Shown here piece by piece: positions 15,727 through 23,211 of a stretch of DNA of 28,626 bases (positions are counted from its first letter, which is position 1; every line of letters begins with the position of its first letter). The stretch is from an uncultured Clostridia bacterium (lineage in GTDB: Bacteria > Bacillota > Clostridia > Christensenellales > CAG-314), in assembly GCA_934294965.1 (NCBI GenBank), contig CAKRAM010000116.1, positions 1 to 28,626 on the forward strand, given 5' to 3'. Made by a program: the position numbers and the translations under genes. The notes beneath the pieces are model-generated. The model saw nothing but the letters and a program-made list of their open reading frames with translations, ran no database searches and was not told where the DNA came from.

Positions 15727-15755
15727 TTGACAAGTGTTGTCACAGGTGTTACAAT
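15727..15755 (+). promoter_or_regulatory. Promoter of the FMN riboswitch-ribU unit, with a dyad over the -35 box
   Basis: TTGACA (15727-15732), 17 nt, TACAAT (15750-15755). The predicted start is near 15762, about 60 nt before the aptamer. TGACAA-gtg-TTGTCA (15728-15742) is a perfect 6-bp dyad that covers the -35 box and lies in the space shared with the divergent hydrolase operon, so it may be an operator. Confidence 0.75.
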
Positions 15756-15822
15756 AGGCTTGTTCGGAACAATGCCGTATGCAATCAGTACTTGCAACCG
15801 CTATCCGAACAAAATTTAATAT

Positions 15823-15936
15823 ATTCTTTGGGGCGTGGTGAAATTCCACACCGATAGTACAGCCTATGAACGCATTTTTGCGCCGATCGGGTGAAATTCC
15901 CGAGCCGACGGTATAGTCCGGATGAGAAAAGAGTAA
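15823..15936 (+). promoter_or_regulatory. FMN riboswitch (RFN element)
   Basis: The conserved blocks of the RFN aptamer are present in order: TTCTTTGGGGCGTGGTGAAA at the 5' side, TTCCACACCGATAGTACAGCC, CCGATCGGGTGAAATTCC, CCGACGGTATAGTCCGGATG and the closing GAAAAGAGTA. FMN binding normally turns the downstream gene off. Here a terminator hairpin follows within 15 nt of the aptamer, so control by premature termination is the likely mode. It controls ribU. Confidence 0.96.
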
Positions 15937-15949
15937 CTGCATGTTGTGC

Positions 15950-15974
15950 GCTCCCCTTGGGGAGCATTTTTTTT
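15950..15974 (+). terminator. Terminator of the FMN riboswitch expression platform
   Basis: GCTCCC (15950-15955) and GGGAGC (15960-15965) pair around a CTTG tetraloop, followed by A and eight T residues (15967-15974). It lies between the aptamer and the ribU start. Confidence 0.9.
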
Positions 15975-16006
15975 GCAGTGCGCCGCCGAAACATCGGAGG
16001 AAAACT

Positions 16007-16738
16007 ATGCAACAAAACTTTGAACAAAATGCCGAGATAGCGGCAAACGACCTGACGGAGCAAAATCAGCAAACAAACGCGGCGACCAAACCGCCGAAAA
16101 AGTATTTTTCCGTAAAAGATTTGGCAACGACGGGAATACTTGCGGCAATATCCTACGTTTTGTACCTTTTGCCGCACTTTTTGCCCATTTTCAAACTGCC
16201 GTTCTTTCCGCCTTGGCTGGATTTGCAAATATCCGATTTGCCCGCACTTCTTGGCGGCTTTGCCATAAATCCGCTTTCGGCGGCAATGATTGTTACGGTA
16301 AAATGCCTGCTCAAACTGCCGTTTACGTCCACATCCTGCGTGGGAGAACTTGCCGATTTGTGCGTGGGACTGGCGTTTGTGTTGCCTGCGTCGTTTACGT
16401 ACAAAAAAATGCACAACAAAAAAGGCGCGATTATAGGCATGCTTATCGGCGCGGTGTGCGCCACGATTGTAGCCGTGATTGCCAATCGGTTTGTGCTTAT
16501 ACCCTTTTACGCAATGGTCTACGGCAACGGAAACGCGCAGGCGGGAATGACCGTGCTGGTGAACGCCGTAAGCACCTTATACAAAAACGCCACGGAGGAC
16601 ACCTTTTACAACTTTTACCTTTGGCTTGCGGTTGTGCCGTTCAATTTGCTGAGGTGTTTTGTTTCGGCTTTGGTTACGTTTTTTGTGTACAAACCGCTTT
16701 CCAAATACTTGCATTGGGAAGTTAAAAACGCAAAATAG
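16007..16738 (+). CDS. ribU: Riboflavin ECF transporter substrate-binding subunit (RibU)
   Basis: RibU is the S-component that binds riboflavin and works with the shared EcfT-EcfAA' energising module, which is not in this window. The 243-residue protein has a polar N-terminal tail of about 35 residues rich in Gln and Asn, then about five to six hydrophobic helices. Features fitting the family are DLATTGILAAISYVLYLLP, LDLQISDLPALLGGFAINPLSA and the long loop before the last helices (NAVSTLYKNATEDTFYNFYLW). The FMN riboswitch upstream makes the substrate very likely. The ATG at 16007 has GGAGG 6 nt upstream; a longer frame from 15941 starts inside the terminator and is rejected. Confidence 0.93.
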   Translation: MQQNFEQNAEIAANDLTEQNQQTNAATKPPKKYFSVKDLATTGILAAISYVLYLLPHFLPIFKLPFFPPWLDLQISDLPALLGGFAINPLSAAMIVTVKCLLKLPFTSTSCVGELADLCVGLAFVLPASFTYKKMHNKKGAIIGMLIGAVCATIVAVIANRFVLIPFYAMVYGNGNAQAGMTVLVNAVSTLYKNATEDTFYNFYLWLAVVPFNLLRCFVSALVTFFVYKPLSKYLHWEVKNAK

Positions 16739-16739
16739 A

Positions 16740-16768
16740 TTGAACAACGGCAAAAAGCGTGATATAAT
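16740..16768 (+). promoter_or_regulatory. Promoter of tsaE-tsaB-rimI
   Basis: TTGAAC (16740-16745), 17 nt, and a perfect TATAAT (16763-16768) directly follow the ribU stop. The predicted start near 16775 leaves a leader of about 24 nt with no Shine-Dalgarno sequence before the tsaE ATG. Confidence 0.75.
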
Positions 16769-16798
16769 AAGGTGTTATAAAAACAAAACTTATCTACT

Positions 16799-17224
16799 AT
16801 GAACACAATCGATTTTACGTCCCTTTCGGTGGACGATACAATTAAATTTGCGGCGGATTTTACAAAAAACCTTGTCGGCGGGGAAACCATTTTGCTCGAT
16901 GGCGACCTTGGAGCAGGCAAAACGCACTTTGTTAAGGGGCTTGCGCAAGGGCTGGGCATTGAGGACGTTATCACCAGCCCGACTTTTGCCTTGCACAACA
17001 GTTACCAAGGGCGGTTGACGCTGAACCACTTCGATTTTTATCGCGTGGACGATCCTGCCGAGGCGGAAATGCTGGGGCTAACCGAGTTTTTTGGGGCAGC
17101 CGACGGCGTTTGCGCAATAGAATGGAGCCAAAACGTTGCGCCGCTTTTGCCGAGCAATTGCATTTGCGTGAACATTGCGCGCATCGGCGAGAACGAAAGA
17201 AAAATTACAATTACCACAAAATAG
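16799..17224 (+). CDS. tsaE: tRNA t6A biosynthesis ATPase TsaE
   Basis: TsaE is the ATPase that cycles the TsaB-TsaD complex making N6-threonylcarbamoyladenosine at position 37 of ANN-decoding tRNAs. The 141-residue length fits. The Walker A motif is GDLGAGKT at 35-42, followed by the family motifs SPTFAL, HFDFYRV and a C-terminal EWSQN. The protein is cytoplasmic. It heads an operon with tsaB and rimI; tsaD is not in the window. The start has no ribosome binding site, only an A-rich short leader, so translation may start by a leader-independent route. Confidence 0.93.
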   Translation: MNTIDFTSLSVDDTIKFAADFTKNLVGGETILLDGDLGAGKTHFVKGLAQGLGIEDVITSPTFALHNSYQGRLTLNHFDFYRVDDPAEAEMLGLTEFFGAADGVCAIEWSQNVAPLLPSNCICVNIARIGENERKITITTK

Positions 17225-17249
17225 CGTAATACAAACAAAAAAAACAATT

Positions 17250-17813
17250 ATGAAAATTTTACTTGTAGACACAACAACCAAAGATATGATTGCTGCAGTT
17301 GTATGCGACGACGAGATTTTTGAAGCGTCGGAAAAGGACACGGGAACGCACCACAGCGAACGTCTTTGCGGAGCGGTGGACGAGGCACTGCAAAAGGCGG
17401 GTTTGAATTTTGCCGATTTGGACGCATATGCCTGCGCAATAGGTCCCGGAAGTTTTACCGGGATAAGAATAGGCGTTTCCACGGTGAAAGGCTACAACTC
17501 CGCCGTACCCAAAAAGTTCATAGAAATTTGCAGTTTGGAAGCAATTGCCGCTTCGGACAAACTGGGAGCAAAAGGGAAAGCCGTTATAAACGCCGGCAAC
17601 GGATACTACTTTGCCGACTATGCAGACGGAGTTTTGCCCTGTCTTATCCCCTACGACGACAAGCGAGCCGAAGATGCCGCAACATCGCAAGGGGCAACCG
17701 AGTACTTGGACGGACTGATTAAACTTTGCAAGCAAAAGTATCAAAACGGAGAATTTTGCCCCACACTTACGCCGTTGTACATACGGCGCAGCCAAGCGGA
17801 GGAAAAACGATGA
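17250..17813 (+). CDS. tsaB: tRNA t6A biosynthesis protein TsaB
   Basis: TsaB is the non-catalytic ASKHA-fold partner of TsaD in the t6A pathway. The sequence shows VDTTT at 6-10, HHSERL at 34-39 and the hallmark IGPGSFTGIRIG at 64-74, and ends with PLYIRRSQAEEKR, typical of the family. At 187 residues it is shorter than many TsaB proteins (about 220-230), mostly in the C-terminal half. The start at 17250 is chosen because family members begin MKILLVDT; there is no Shine-Dalgarno sequence, only an A-rich tract. A longer frame from 17175 overlaps tsaE and is rejected. It lies 25 bp after tsaE and overlaps rimI by ATGA. Confidence 0.93.
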   Translation: MKILLVDTTTKDMIAAVVCDDEIFEASEKDTGTHHSERLCGAVDEALQKAGLNFADLDAYACAIGPGSFTGIRIGVSTVKGYNSAVPKKFIEICSLEAIAASDKLGAKGKAVINAGNGYYFADYADGVLPCLIPYDDKRAEDAATSQGATEYLDGLIKLCKQKYQNGEFCPTLTPLYIRRSQAEEKR

Positions 17814-18286
17814 TAGAAAAACTCGACGGCGACATGCAAACGGTGTTTAGCCTAAACGACATAGAAAACGTTTGCTTCGGCAAAGACGCTTGGAGCGTAA
17901 GAAACCTTTTGAGCGAATTTGGCAACAAGTTTTCCCACATGTACGGCGCGGACGAAGGGGAAAACCTTGTGGGGTACGCCTGCGTGCGCATTATGTACGA
18001 GGAGGCGCAAATTTGCAACATTGCCGTTTTGCCGCAATATAGGCGTAGAGGCATAGGCACCGAACTTGTTATGGCTGTTATCGGATGCGCGATGGAAAAC
18101 AAATGTCGCTACTGCGAGTTAGAAGTGAATACGCAAAACCAAGAGGCGATTGCGCTTTACACCAAATGCGGCTATCAAATTGCAGGAACAAGAAAAAATT
18201 TTTACCGCAAAACCAGATACGACAGCCGCGACGCCTACACCATGACTTTGCAACTGCCGAATGTCGAGCAGGAAAACAACGAATAA
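17810..18286 (+). CDS. rimI: Ribosomal protein S18-alanine N-acetyltransferase type GNAT (RimI)
   Basis: This 158-residue GNAT enzyme transfers acetyl from acetyl-CoA to an N-terminal or other amine. Motif A is seen at 68-83 (ICNIAVLPQYRRRGIG), with R78-R-R-G-I-G as the pyrophosphate-binding loop. Motif B follows as NTQNQEAIALYTKCGYQIAGTRKNFY, typical of RimI, with the catalytic-type tyrosine in NFYRK. The ATG at 17810 overlaps the tsaB stop (ATGA) and has GGAGG upstream inside tsaB, so it is translationally coupled. The tsaE-tsaB-rimI order is common in Bacillota and supports the name; the exact substrate is inferred from the family. Confidence 0.88.
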   Translation: MIEKLDGDMQTVFSLNDIENVCFGKDAWSVRNLLSEFGNKFSHMYGADEGENLVGYACVRIMYEEAQICNIAVLPQYRRRGIGTELVMAVIGCAMENKCRYCELEVNTQNQEAIALYTKCGYQIAGTRKNFYRKTRYDSRDAYTMTLQLPNVEQENNE

Positions 18287-18349
18287 CGGATTAAGTTCTT
18301 CTGCGGGTAAAGCAACTAATTTGTCAAAATTTAATATTACTTGAAAAGC

Positions 18350-18385
18350 AAAAAGCGTTTGAACGACAATTCAAACGCTTTTTTT
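18350..18385 (+). terminator. Strong intrinsic terminator after rimI
   Basis: A 14-bp inverted repeat (18350-18363 with 18370-18383; core AGCGTTTGAA / TTCAAACGCT) has a 6-nt loop and ends in a run of seven T residues. The A-rich opposite side means it could also act on the minus strand. Its T-run merges with the first unit of the 27-bp tandem repeat. Confidence 0.9.
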
Positions 18386-18583
18386 GTTGCAATTACTTTG
18401 ATGCATTCATTTGTTGCAAGTATTTTTGAGGACTCATTTATTGCATTTATTTTGGGGTATTCCTTTGTTATAATTATTTTAAGTATCATTTCGTTTCAAT
18501 TGTTTTTTAGGATTCCGTCAAAAAATAAGCCCCGACGATTATGCAAAAGGTATTTCTTTGTTGCAATTGTTTTGTGATATTCC
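18383..18583 (+). repeat. Degenerate 27-bp tandem repeat, five units plus one detached
   Basis: Units start at 18383, 18410, 18437, 18464 and 18491, each exactly 27 bp and beginning TTTGTTGCAA or a close variant. A sixth similar copy lies at 18557-18583 after 39 unrelated bases, offset by a multiple of three. In one frame the units read as nine-residue hydrophobic repeats (FVAITLMHS, FVASIFEDS, FIAFILGYS). That frame begins at a TTG inside the terminator and has no ribosome binding site, so it is probably not translated. There are no spacers of the CRISPR type. Confidence 0.7.
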
Positions 18584-18646
18584 ATTCCTTATCACCGACT
18601 GTTTTTGCGATAAACAGGTTTTGCCGTGATAAACTGCCGAGTGGCA

Positions 18647-19963
18647 TCAGTCGGCGGAATAAAAAATTTCGTTTTGTATTTGAGTGGTTTTGCCCAAAAG
18701 GTAGTCGTGATTGACGTCGTACATACGGATGTTTCCGTAAGTTGCGGCATTGCTTACGTCGATTTCTATCATAGATACACCCTTTCCGAGCGGATTGCCG
18801 TTTTCATCTACCCATTGGTCGAGATACAGCGTTTTTCCTGTATATCCGAAAATATCTGAGATGAGTTTTTCAAACAACGAATCGGTTTGCGTTTCAAAAA
18901 ACGGGTAGGTGTGATAGCCGCAACAACGCCCGTATGCCATCAAAAGATTATCCGAAGTCGTTCCGCGCATGGTGTTGATGTGGTCGTGTCCGCAAAAGAC
19001 CGACGTGGACGAGCCGAGCGCAAGCATTTGGTTGTAGAACGCTTCGCCGCCGCCACCGCCTTGGTGATAAATTCCTGCGCCGATTTGGTTGCCGTTTTCG
19101 TCCTTTTTGGGCGCTTCGTCCACCTGCCCGACGTATGCGCCCGAAGCATAAACCTCGTTATAGCGAGCAAGCGGAATATGCATGAACACCGAACTTTTTA
19201 CGTCCGGACGAATACTTTGCAACCCTGAAATACTCCAAGCGTACCAGTCTACCTGCGTTTGGTGCAGTTCGTCGTACTCCCAAGCAAAAACGTCCGTGCG
19301 ATCTTCAGGGTACATGTTGCTATCCACCATGCAAAGCGCGTACAGAAGTTTGCCGCCACCGTCCTTGATGTTGACAAAGTAGTTGCTTTCCCCTTTTATC
19401 GTGGACGGGCCGCCATCGAACAAACAGTATTTGTAGTTAGCGAACAATTGGCTATGCCTGTACTTGCTTAAACTAAATTCCGAATCGTGGTTGCCGTATG
19501 TAAAAGTCCAATAGACTTGTTTGTCTTCCAAAAATTCGCAAAACTTTTTCACCGTGGCGCGGGGGAAAACCGAAAGCGTCAAGTCGCCGGTCACCACCAC
19601 CAAGTCCGGTTGCATTTTGTCGATTGCCAACCCTACCAACTCCATTGTTTTTTTGTCGGCGGGATCGTTGAACAATTTCAGTTGGGGATCGGCTAGTTGC
19701 ATTATGCGCAGTTTGCCGTCGCCGCGAGCGTCGTTGAACGTGTAGGACAGCATTTGGTTGTAGTAGTCCTCGGTAAACGCGTCGGTTTTTGACCAACTTT
19801 TGCCGTTGCCGTACCAGCCGTCGTCGGGGGAATAGTTGACAATCCCCTGCCAAACGACAACTGCCAAAATTATGGTGCCGAGTACCGAAAGCAAAATCCA
19901 CAGCCACAAAAGTTTGCGCCATATGCTTTTTTTGGGTTTTGTTGCTTGTTGCTTCTCTGCCAT
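18647..19963 (-). CDS. Membrane-anchored metallophosphoesterase (calcineurin-like)
   Basis: The 438-residue protein has a positively charged start and one membrane helix at about 18-42, which places the catalytic domain outside the membrane. The metal-binding motifs of the calcineurin-like fold are LADPQ at 90-94 (DxQ where DxH is most common), VTGDLT at 124-129, GNHD at 157-160, FMHIPLARY and FCGHDHIN. A glycine run (HQGGGGGEA) precedes the last motif. Such enzymes hydrolyse phosphomonoesters or diesters; the substrate is unknown. The ATG at 19963 has AGGAG overlapping the stop codon (TAGGAG) of the upstream RNase-like lipoprotein gene, so the two are coupled. This pairing suggests a role in breaking down nucleotides or nucleic acid products at the cell surface, which is inference. 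Confidence 0.85.
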   Translation of the reverse strand: MAEKQQATKPKKSIWRKLLWLWILLSVLGTIILAVVVWQGIVNYSPDDGWYGNGKSWSKTDAFTEDYYNQMLSYTFNDARGDGKLRIMQLADPQLKLFNDPADKKTMELVGLAIDKMQPDLVVVTGDLTLSVFPRATVKKFCEFLEDKQVYWTFTYGNHDSEFSLSKYRHSQLFANYKYCLFDGGPSTIKGESNYFVNIKDGGGKLLYALCMVDSNMYPEDRTDVFAWEYDELHQTQVDWYAWSISGLQSIRPDVKSSVFMHIPLARYNEVYASGAYVGQVDEAPKKDENGNQIGAGIYHQGGGGGEAFYNQMLALGSSTSVFCGHDHINTMRGTTSDNLLMAYGRCCGYHTYPFFETQTDSLFEKLISDIFGYTGKTLYLDQWVDENGNPLGKGVSMIEIDVSNAATYGNIRMYDVNHDYLLGKTTQIQNEIFYSAD

Positions 19964-19973
19964 AGTTTAACTC

Positions 19974-21824
19974 CTAGTTTTTATCGAACCAAGCTTTTAT
20001 TGCGCTTGGTGAGGTGCCGTTGGTAAAGTCGTACAAGTTCACTTGAACGTAGTCGGTGGGCGAAGTGTAGTTGCTTGTTTCGTAGCCGAAACGCTTGCCC
20101 CAACCGCCTTTGTAGTTTAGGTATTCCTGAAAATCTTCGTAGTGATTGTAGGTGTAGAAAACGTACCGTTCACTTGCTGTTGTTTGAGCATGCATGCCGC
20201 CCTTGTAGCGCGCGTAGACGATTCTTGCCGCGCCGCGAGTGATTTTGTTGCCGTTATTGTAGCCGGAAAGACCGATGTCGATTTCGTAGTAGTACTTGTT
20301 GCCGCCGTAGCCGTCGTTTTCCGGCAGGAGCGGCTCGTTGGGGTATTTGTACACATCGCCGGAGAAACGCGCGTGGTTAAGCCGCAAGTACTTGCCCCAC
20401 GGATCGGACGAAGAATTTTTGTTGCCCTTGTCGGAATCGTAGTTGGCGGGGGTGTTTCCGAACGCCTTTACGTATGCCGCCACTTGCTCCAGCGACACGT
20501 ACGCTCCGCCCTTGTAGACCGTGAAAGCCTCGTTGCCGTTACTGTCCAAAACGGTGTAACTGTTGCCGTTGTCGCCGTAGACAGTAGCCGTGTTTTTGAG
20601 CAGTTTTCCGCCGTAGGACGGTTGATTGCTTGCATTAACCGGCACTCTTGACGGGACATCCAAACTTCCCGACATAAAATTGTGCAAACTGCGATAGTAA
20701 CTATCCTTGTAACTTGTTGCCTCGCAATAGTTGTTGTAGAACGATGCCTGCGAAACCCCCAAATATGGATCTTGGTCGGCAAGCACGGTGATTGTTACGT
20801 AGTTGCTTCTTACTCCGCAAAACTCTCCGTAGATCGTTGCCGTGCCGACAGCAGTTGCCTCGATTTGACCGCCGGAAATAGCAACGCAGTTGCTTCCGCT
20901 TTCCACAAAGTAGTCAATATACGTTGCCGAGCCTTGAGGAATGGACGTATAAGACAAGGTTGCCTTGTCGCCAACGTACAAACTTGTGTTGCTTGCGGCA
21001 ATGGTTATACTTTGCGGCAAAACGTCCGACTGCTCGAATGTGACGGTAACAAAGTTGCTTTGAACGCTTCCGTAAGTTGCGCAAACGGTAACTTCGCCGA
21101 CGGTTGTGGAAGTCAGTTGGCTATTTGAAACGGTGCCGATACCTTCCAGTACGTTGAATTTTACGCCGCCGAGCAACTCCGACGGGACGCCTTCGACAAG
21201 CAAGTTTACGCTTTGTCCGACTTTTGCCGTTTGAGCGCTTGCCGTCAAAACGATTTCGTCCACATCTGCCGATTGAACGACGGTTATCGTTTCGGCGGCG
21301 ACGACGTCGTCCACCGAAGCAACTACCACCACTTTGCCGGGCGCAACTCCCGTGAGCGTTTTGCCGTTTAATGTTGCAAAAGCACTGCCGTCGGCAATAT
21401 GCAAACTGACTTTTTCCGTCAATTCCGCAGGCAAAACGGTAACTTGCAAATTTACGCTTTGCCCGACTGCAACCGTTTTCGACGGACTAGTCAAAGTAAG
21501 TTCGGTTTTGCTTTGGCTGACTTTGACCGAAACCATATCGAACAAACCGCCGCCGCTTACCATTATTACCCCAATGCCTTCCGACACGCCTGTGACCACG
21601 CCGAATCTATCCACAGTTGCAACGTTTTCGTCGTCCGACGACCAAGTTACGTTGCCGCGATAGTCCGAGTCGATTTCCAAAATCATGGTTTCGCCGGGAT
21701 TTATGGTAACGTAGTCGTCGGATAAAATCTCCAAGCGAGTGGCTTTGTTGGCGGAAAAGTTGCACGCCGACAGCAAAACTGCCAAAACGAGTAACAACGA
21801 TATTGTTTTTGCTATTTTTTTCAT
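19974..21824 (-). CDS. Lipoprotein with bacterial Ig-like domains and a C-terminal barnase-like ribonuclease domain
   Basis: The 616-residue protein has a signal peptide with lipobox LLSAC (C21), so it should be anchored outside the membrane. Four BIg2-type Ig-like domains follow (about 31-103, 105-185, 189-265 and 270-350). The part at about 440-570 aligns by eye with barnase: VAAYVKAFGNTPANY with VADYLQTYHKLPDNY, SGDVYKYPNEPLLP with GGDIFSNREGKLP, YYEIDIG with READIN, RIVYA with RILYS, and YTYNHYEDFQEY with KTTDHYQTFTKI. The barnase catalytic residues E73, R87 and H102 correspond to E514, R534 and H561, and K27 may correspond to K466. R59 appears replaced by N. A tail of about 45 residues follows. 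The ATG has no Shine-Dalgarno sequence and lies just after a TATAAA box. It is followed directly by the phosphoesterase gene. No barstar-like gene is visible. Confidence 0.85.
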   Translation of the reverse strand: MKKIAKTISLLLVLAVLLSACNFSANKATRLEILSDDYVTINPGETMILEIDSDYRGNVTWSSDDENVATVDRFGVVTGVSEGIGVIMVSGGGLFDMVSVKVSQSKTELTLTSPSKTVAVGQSVNLQVTVLPAELTEKVSLHIADGSAFATLNGKTLTGVAPGKVVVVASVDDVVAAETITVVQSADVDEIVLTASAQTAKVGQSVNLLVEGVPSELLGGVKFNVLEGIGTVSNSQLTSTTVGEVTVCATYGSVQSNFVTVTFEQSDVLPQSITIAASNTSLYVGDKATLSYTSIPQGSATYIDYFVESGSNCVAISGGQIEATAVGTATIYGEFCGVRSNYVTITVLADQDPYLGVSQASFYNNYCEATSYKDSYYRSLHNFMSGSLDVPSRVPVNASNQPSYGGKLLKNTATVYGDNGNSYTVLDSNGNEAFTVYKGGAYVSLEQVAAYVKAFGNTPANYDSDKGNKNSSSDPWGKYLRLNHARFSGDVYKYPNEPLLPENDGYGGNKYYYEIDIGLSGYNNGNKITRGAARIVYARYKGGMHAQTTASERYVFYTYNHYEDFQEYLNYKGGWGKRFGYETSNYTSPTDYVQVNLYDFTNGTSPSAIKAWFDKN

Positions 21825-21834
21825 AGTGAACGTT

Positions 21835-21840
21835 TTTATA
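21835..21840 (-). promoter_or_regulatory. Possible -10 box of the RNase-like lipoprotein gene
   Basis: TATAAA on the minus strand ends 10 nt before the ATG, so the transcript would start about 3 nt upstream of the start codon. No good -35 box is seen at the right distance; that position falls in the T-run of the preceding terminator. Confidence 0.3.
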
Positions 21841-21856
21841 GTTGCTTGATATGCGG

Positions 21857-21878
21857 CAAAAAGGCCGCCTATGCGGCA
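21857..21878 (-). terminator. Probable terminator after the CvpA-like gene
   Basis: On the minus strand GCCGC-ATAG-GCGGC is followed by CTTTTTG. It lies about 25 nt after the CvpA-like stop and before the RNase-like gene, separating two same-strand units. The stem is only 5 bp but all G/C. Confidence 0.55.
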
Positions 21879-21903
21879 AAATCGCCGCCGGTTTGCCTAA
21901 ACG

Positions 21904-23178
21904 TTACAAGCCGAACGCCTGACGAAGCTTTGCCTTGGTTTCGTCGGTGACGTTTTCGCCCAATTCGGAAATTTCCTTGTTGATTTGCTGTTTTTGATCG
22001 GCGGAAAGTTCCACGCCGGACTTTATTACCTGCTCCATAACCGGCAAAACGAGTTTGCTATCGGCAACTTCGGAAACAATTTCCTTGGCGGTTTTTTCAC
22101 CTGTGCCGCTTGCAAATTTGTAGATATCTTCCACAATTTCCCCTTCGGGAGCAAATTCCACGTCGGTTAGGTCGATTGCCGACAAATCCACGCTGACTTC
22201 ATCGCCGAATTTATCCTTTATGCCGTTCAAAATTTTGTTTGCCGTTTTTTTGCCCTCATCCGACAAGCCGCCTTTAACGTCGTCCATTTCCTTCAAAATG
22301 GATTTGATTTCGGCAATGTTATCCTCGGTAAGTTTGCCGCCGTTAGTTACGTCCCGAAGTTTTTTTGCCGACGCAGCCAAGTCCACAGTGGCTTTTACGC
22401 CTTCAAGTTGCCCGTCCAAACTGGTTTTGTTTTCTCCGCTACCTGTGGAAGCGATAAGTTTGAACACGGGACGTCCGATTGCGTTGAAAAATTTGCCGAT
22501 TCCGGTGTTGGAAAAGTCGTAGACCTTTTGAACAAAGTCCGAGGTTTGAGAGGAGGACGAATCAGAACCGGACGACGTTTGCTCGCTGCCCGAAGACGTT
22601 TCCTCTGCATAAACGTAATCACTCACGGGGACAAGGGTTGTCGAACCCGAACCGCCCGTAGTTTTAATTTCCTGCACCATTGTGTAAACTTCCGCAACGG
22701 TGGTAAGGCCGCACGAAAACGGCGCACAAACAAAATACATAACCAAAACGCCGCCTACAAGCCCCACAATGCCGCCTGCCAAGGCGTGTTTGCTTTCGCC
22801 TTCCTTGGGTTTACAGACAACTATTTTGCCGATTGGGTACAAAATAAGCCCCGTTAAAATCAGCGCGCCCAAGCAGCACACCAAAAACGCAACCGCCTCC
22901 AAAAACGCTTTGACGATTGCAATGACGATATCGCCCATAAACTCCATGCCGCCGCTGAAATCCGCCGCAAGCGACTCTACGATTGTTTTGCCGTCGCCCG
23001 CGTCGATGTTCATTATCGCGTCGGCAACTACGCCCTTGAAACAAAACGCCAAAACGATGCTGACGATTATTAAAATCAAGCGCAAAACAGATCTGTTTCT
23101 GCCGCGCACCATGCCGATTATAAATCCGAGAACCAGCGACAAAAGCGCAAATGCCAACACTGCTATTGCAAAAATCAT
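21904..23178 (-). CDS. CvpA-like membrane protein with a long helical C-terminal domain
   Basis: The 424-residue protein has four hydrophobic helices in the first 170 residues (FAIAVLAFALLSLVLGFIIGMVRG; LRLILIIVSIVLAFCF; IVKAFLEAVAFLVCCLGALILTGLILYPIG; ALAGGIVGLVGGVLVMYFVCAPF), an arrangement resembling the CvpA (colicin V production) family. A serine-rich linker follows (SSGSEQTSSGSDSSSSQ), then about 200 residues of charged helices. The function is not known. The ATG at 23178 has GGAGG 7 nt upstream; a longer frame to 23208 is not needed. It follows the MATE gene by 33 bp and is probably on the same transcript. A role in membrane or envelope function is all that can be said. Confidence 0.65.
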   Translation of the reverse strand: MIFAIAVLAFALLSLVLGFIIGMVRGRNRSVLRLILIIVSIVLAFCFKGVVADAIMNIDAGDGKTIVESLAADFSGGMEFMGDIVIAIVKAFLEAVAFLVCCLGALILTGLILYPIGKIVVCKPKEGESKHALAGGIVGLVGGVLVMYFVCAPFSCGLTTVAEVYTMVQEIKTTGGSGSTTLVPVSDYVYAEETSSGSEQTSSGSDSSSSQTSDFVQKVYDFSNTGIGKFFNAIGRPVFKLIASTGSGENKTSLDGQLEGVKATVDLAASAKKLRDVTNGGKLTEDNIAEIKSILKEMDDVKGGLSDEGKKTANKILNGIKDKFGDEVSVDLSAIDLTDVEFAPEGEIVEDIYKFASGTGEKTAKEIVSEVADSKLVLPVMEQVIKSGVELSADQKQQINKEISELGENVTDETKAKLRQAFGL

Positions 23179-23211
23179 TGTGTTACCTCCAAATTGAAAC
23201 TGCCGCAAACG

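Noticed and set aside
18341..18577. Open frame over the terminator and the 27-bp repeats
   Set aside because: It starts with TTG inside the rimI terminator hairpin and has no ribosome binding site. The hydrophobic reading follows from the T-rich repeat.
18383..18583. CRISPR array
   Set aside because: The units are directly adjacent, without unique spacers, and are diverged; no cas gene is in the window.
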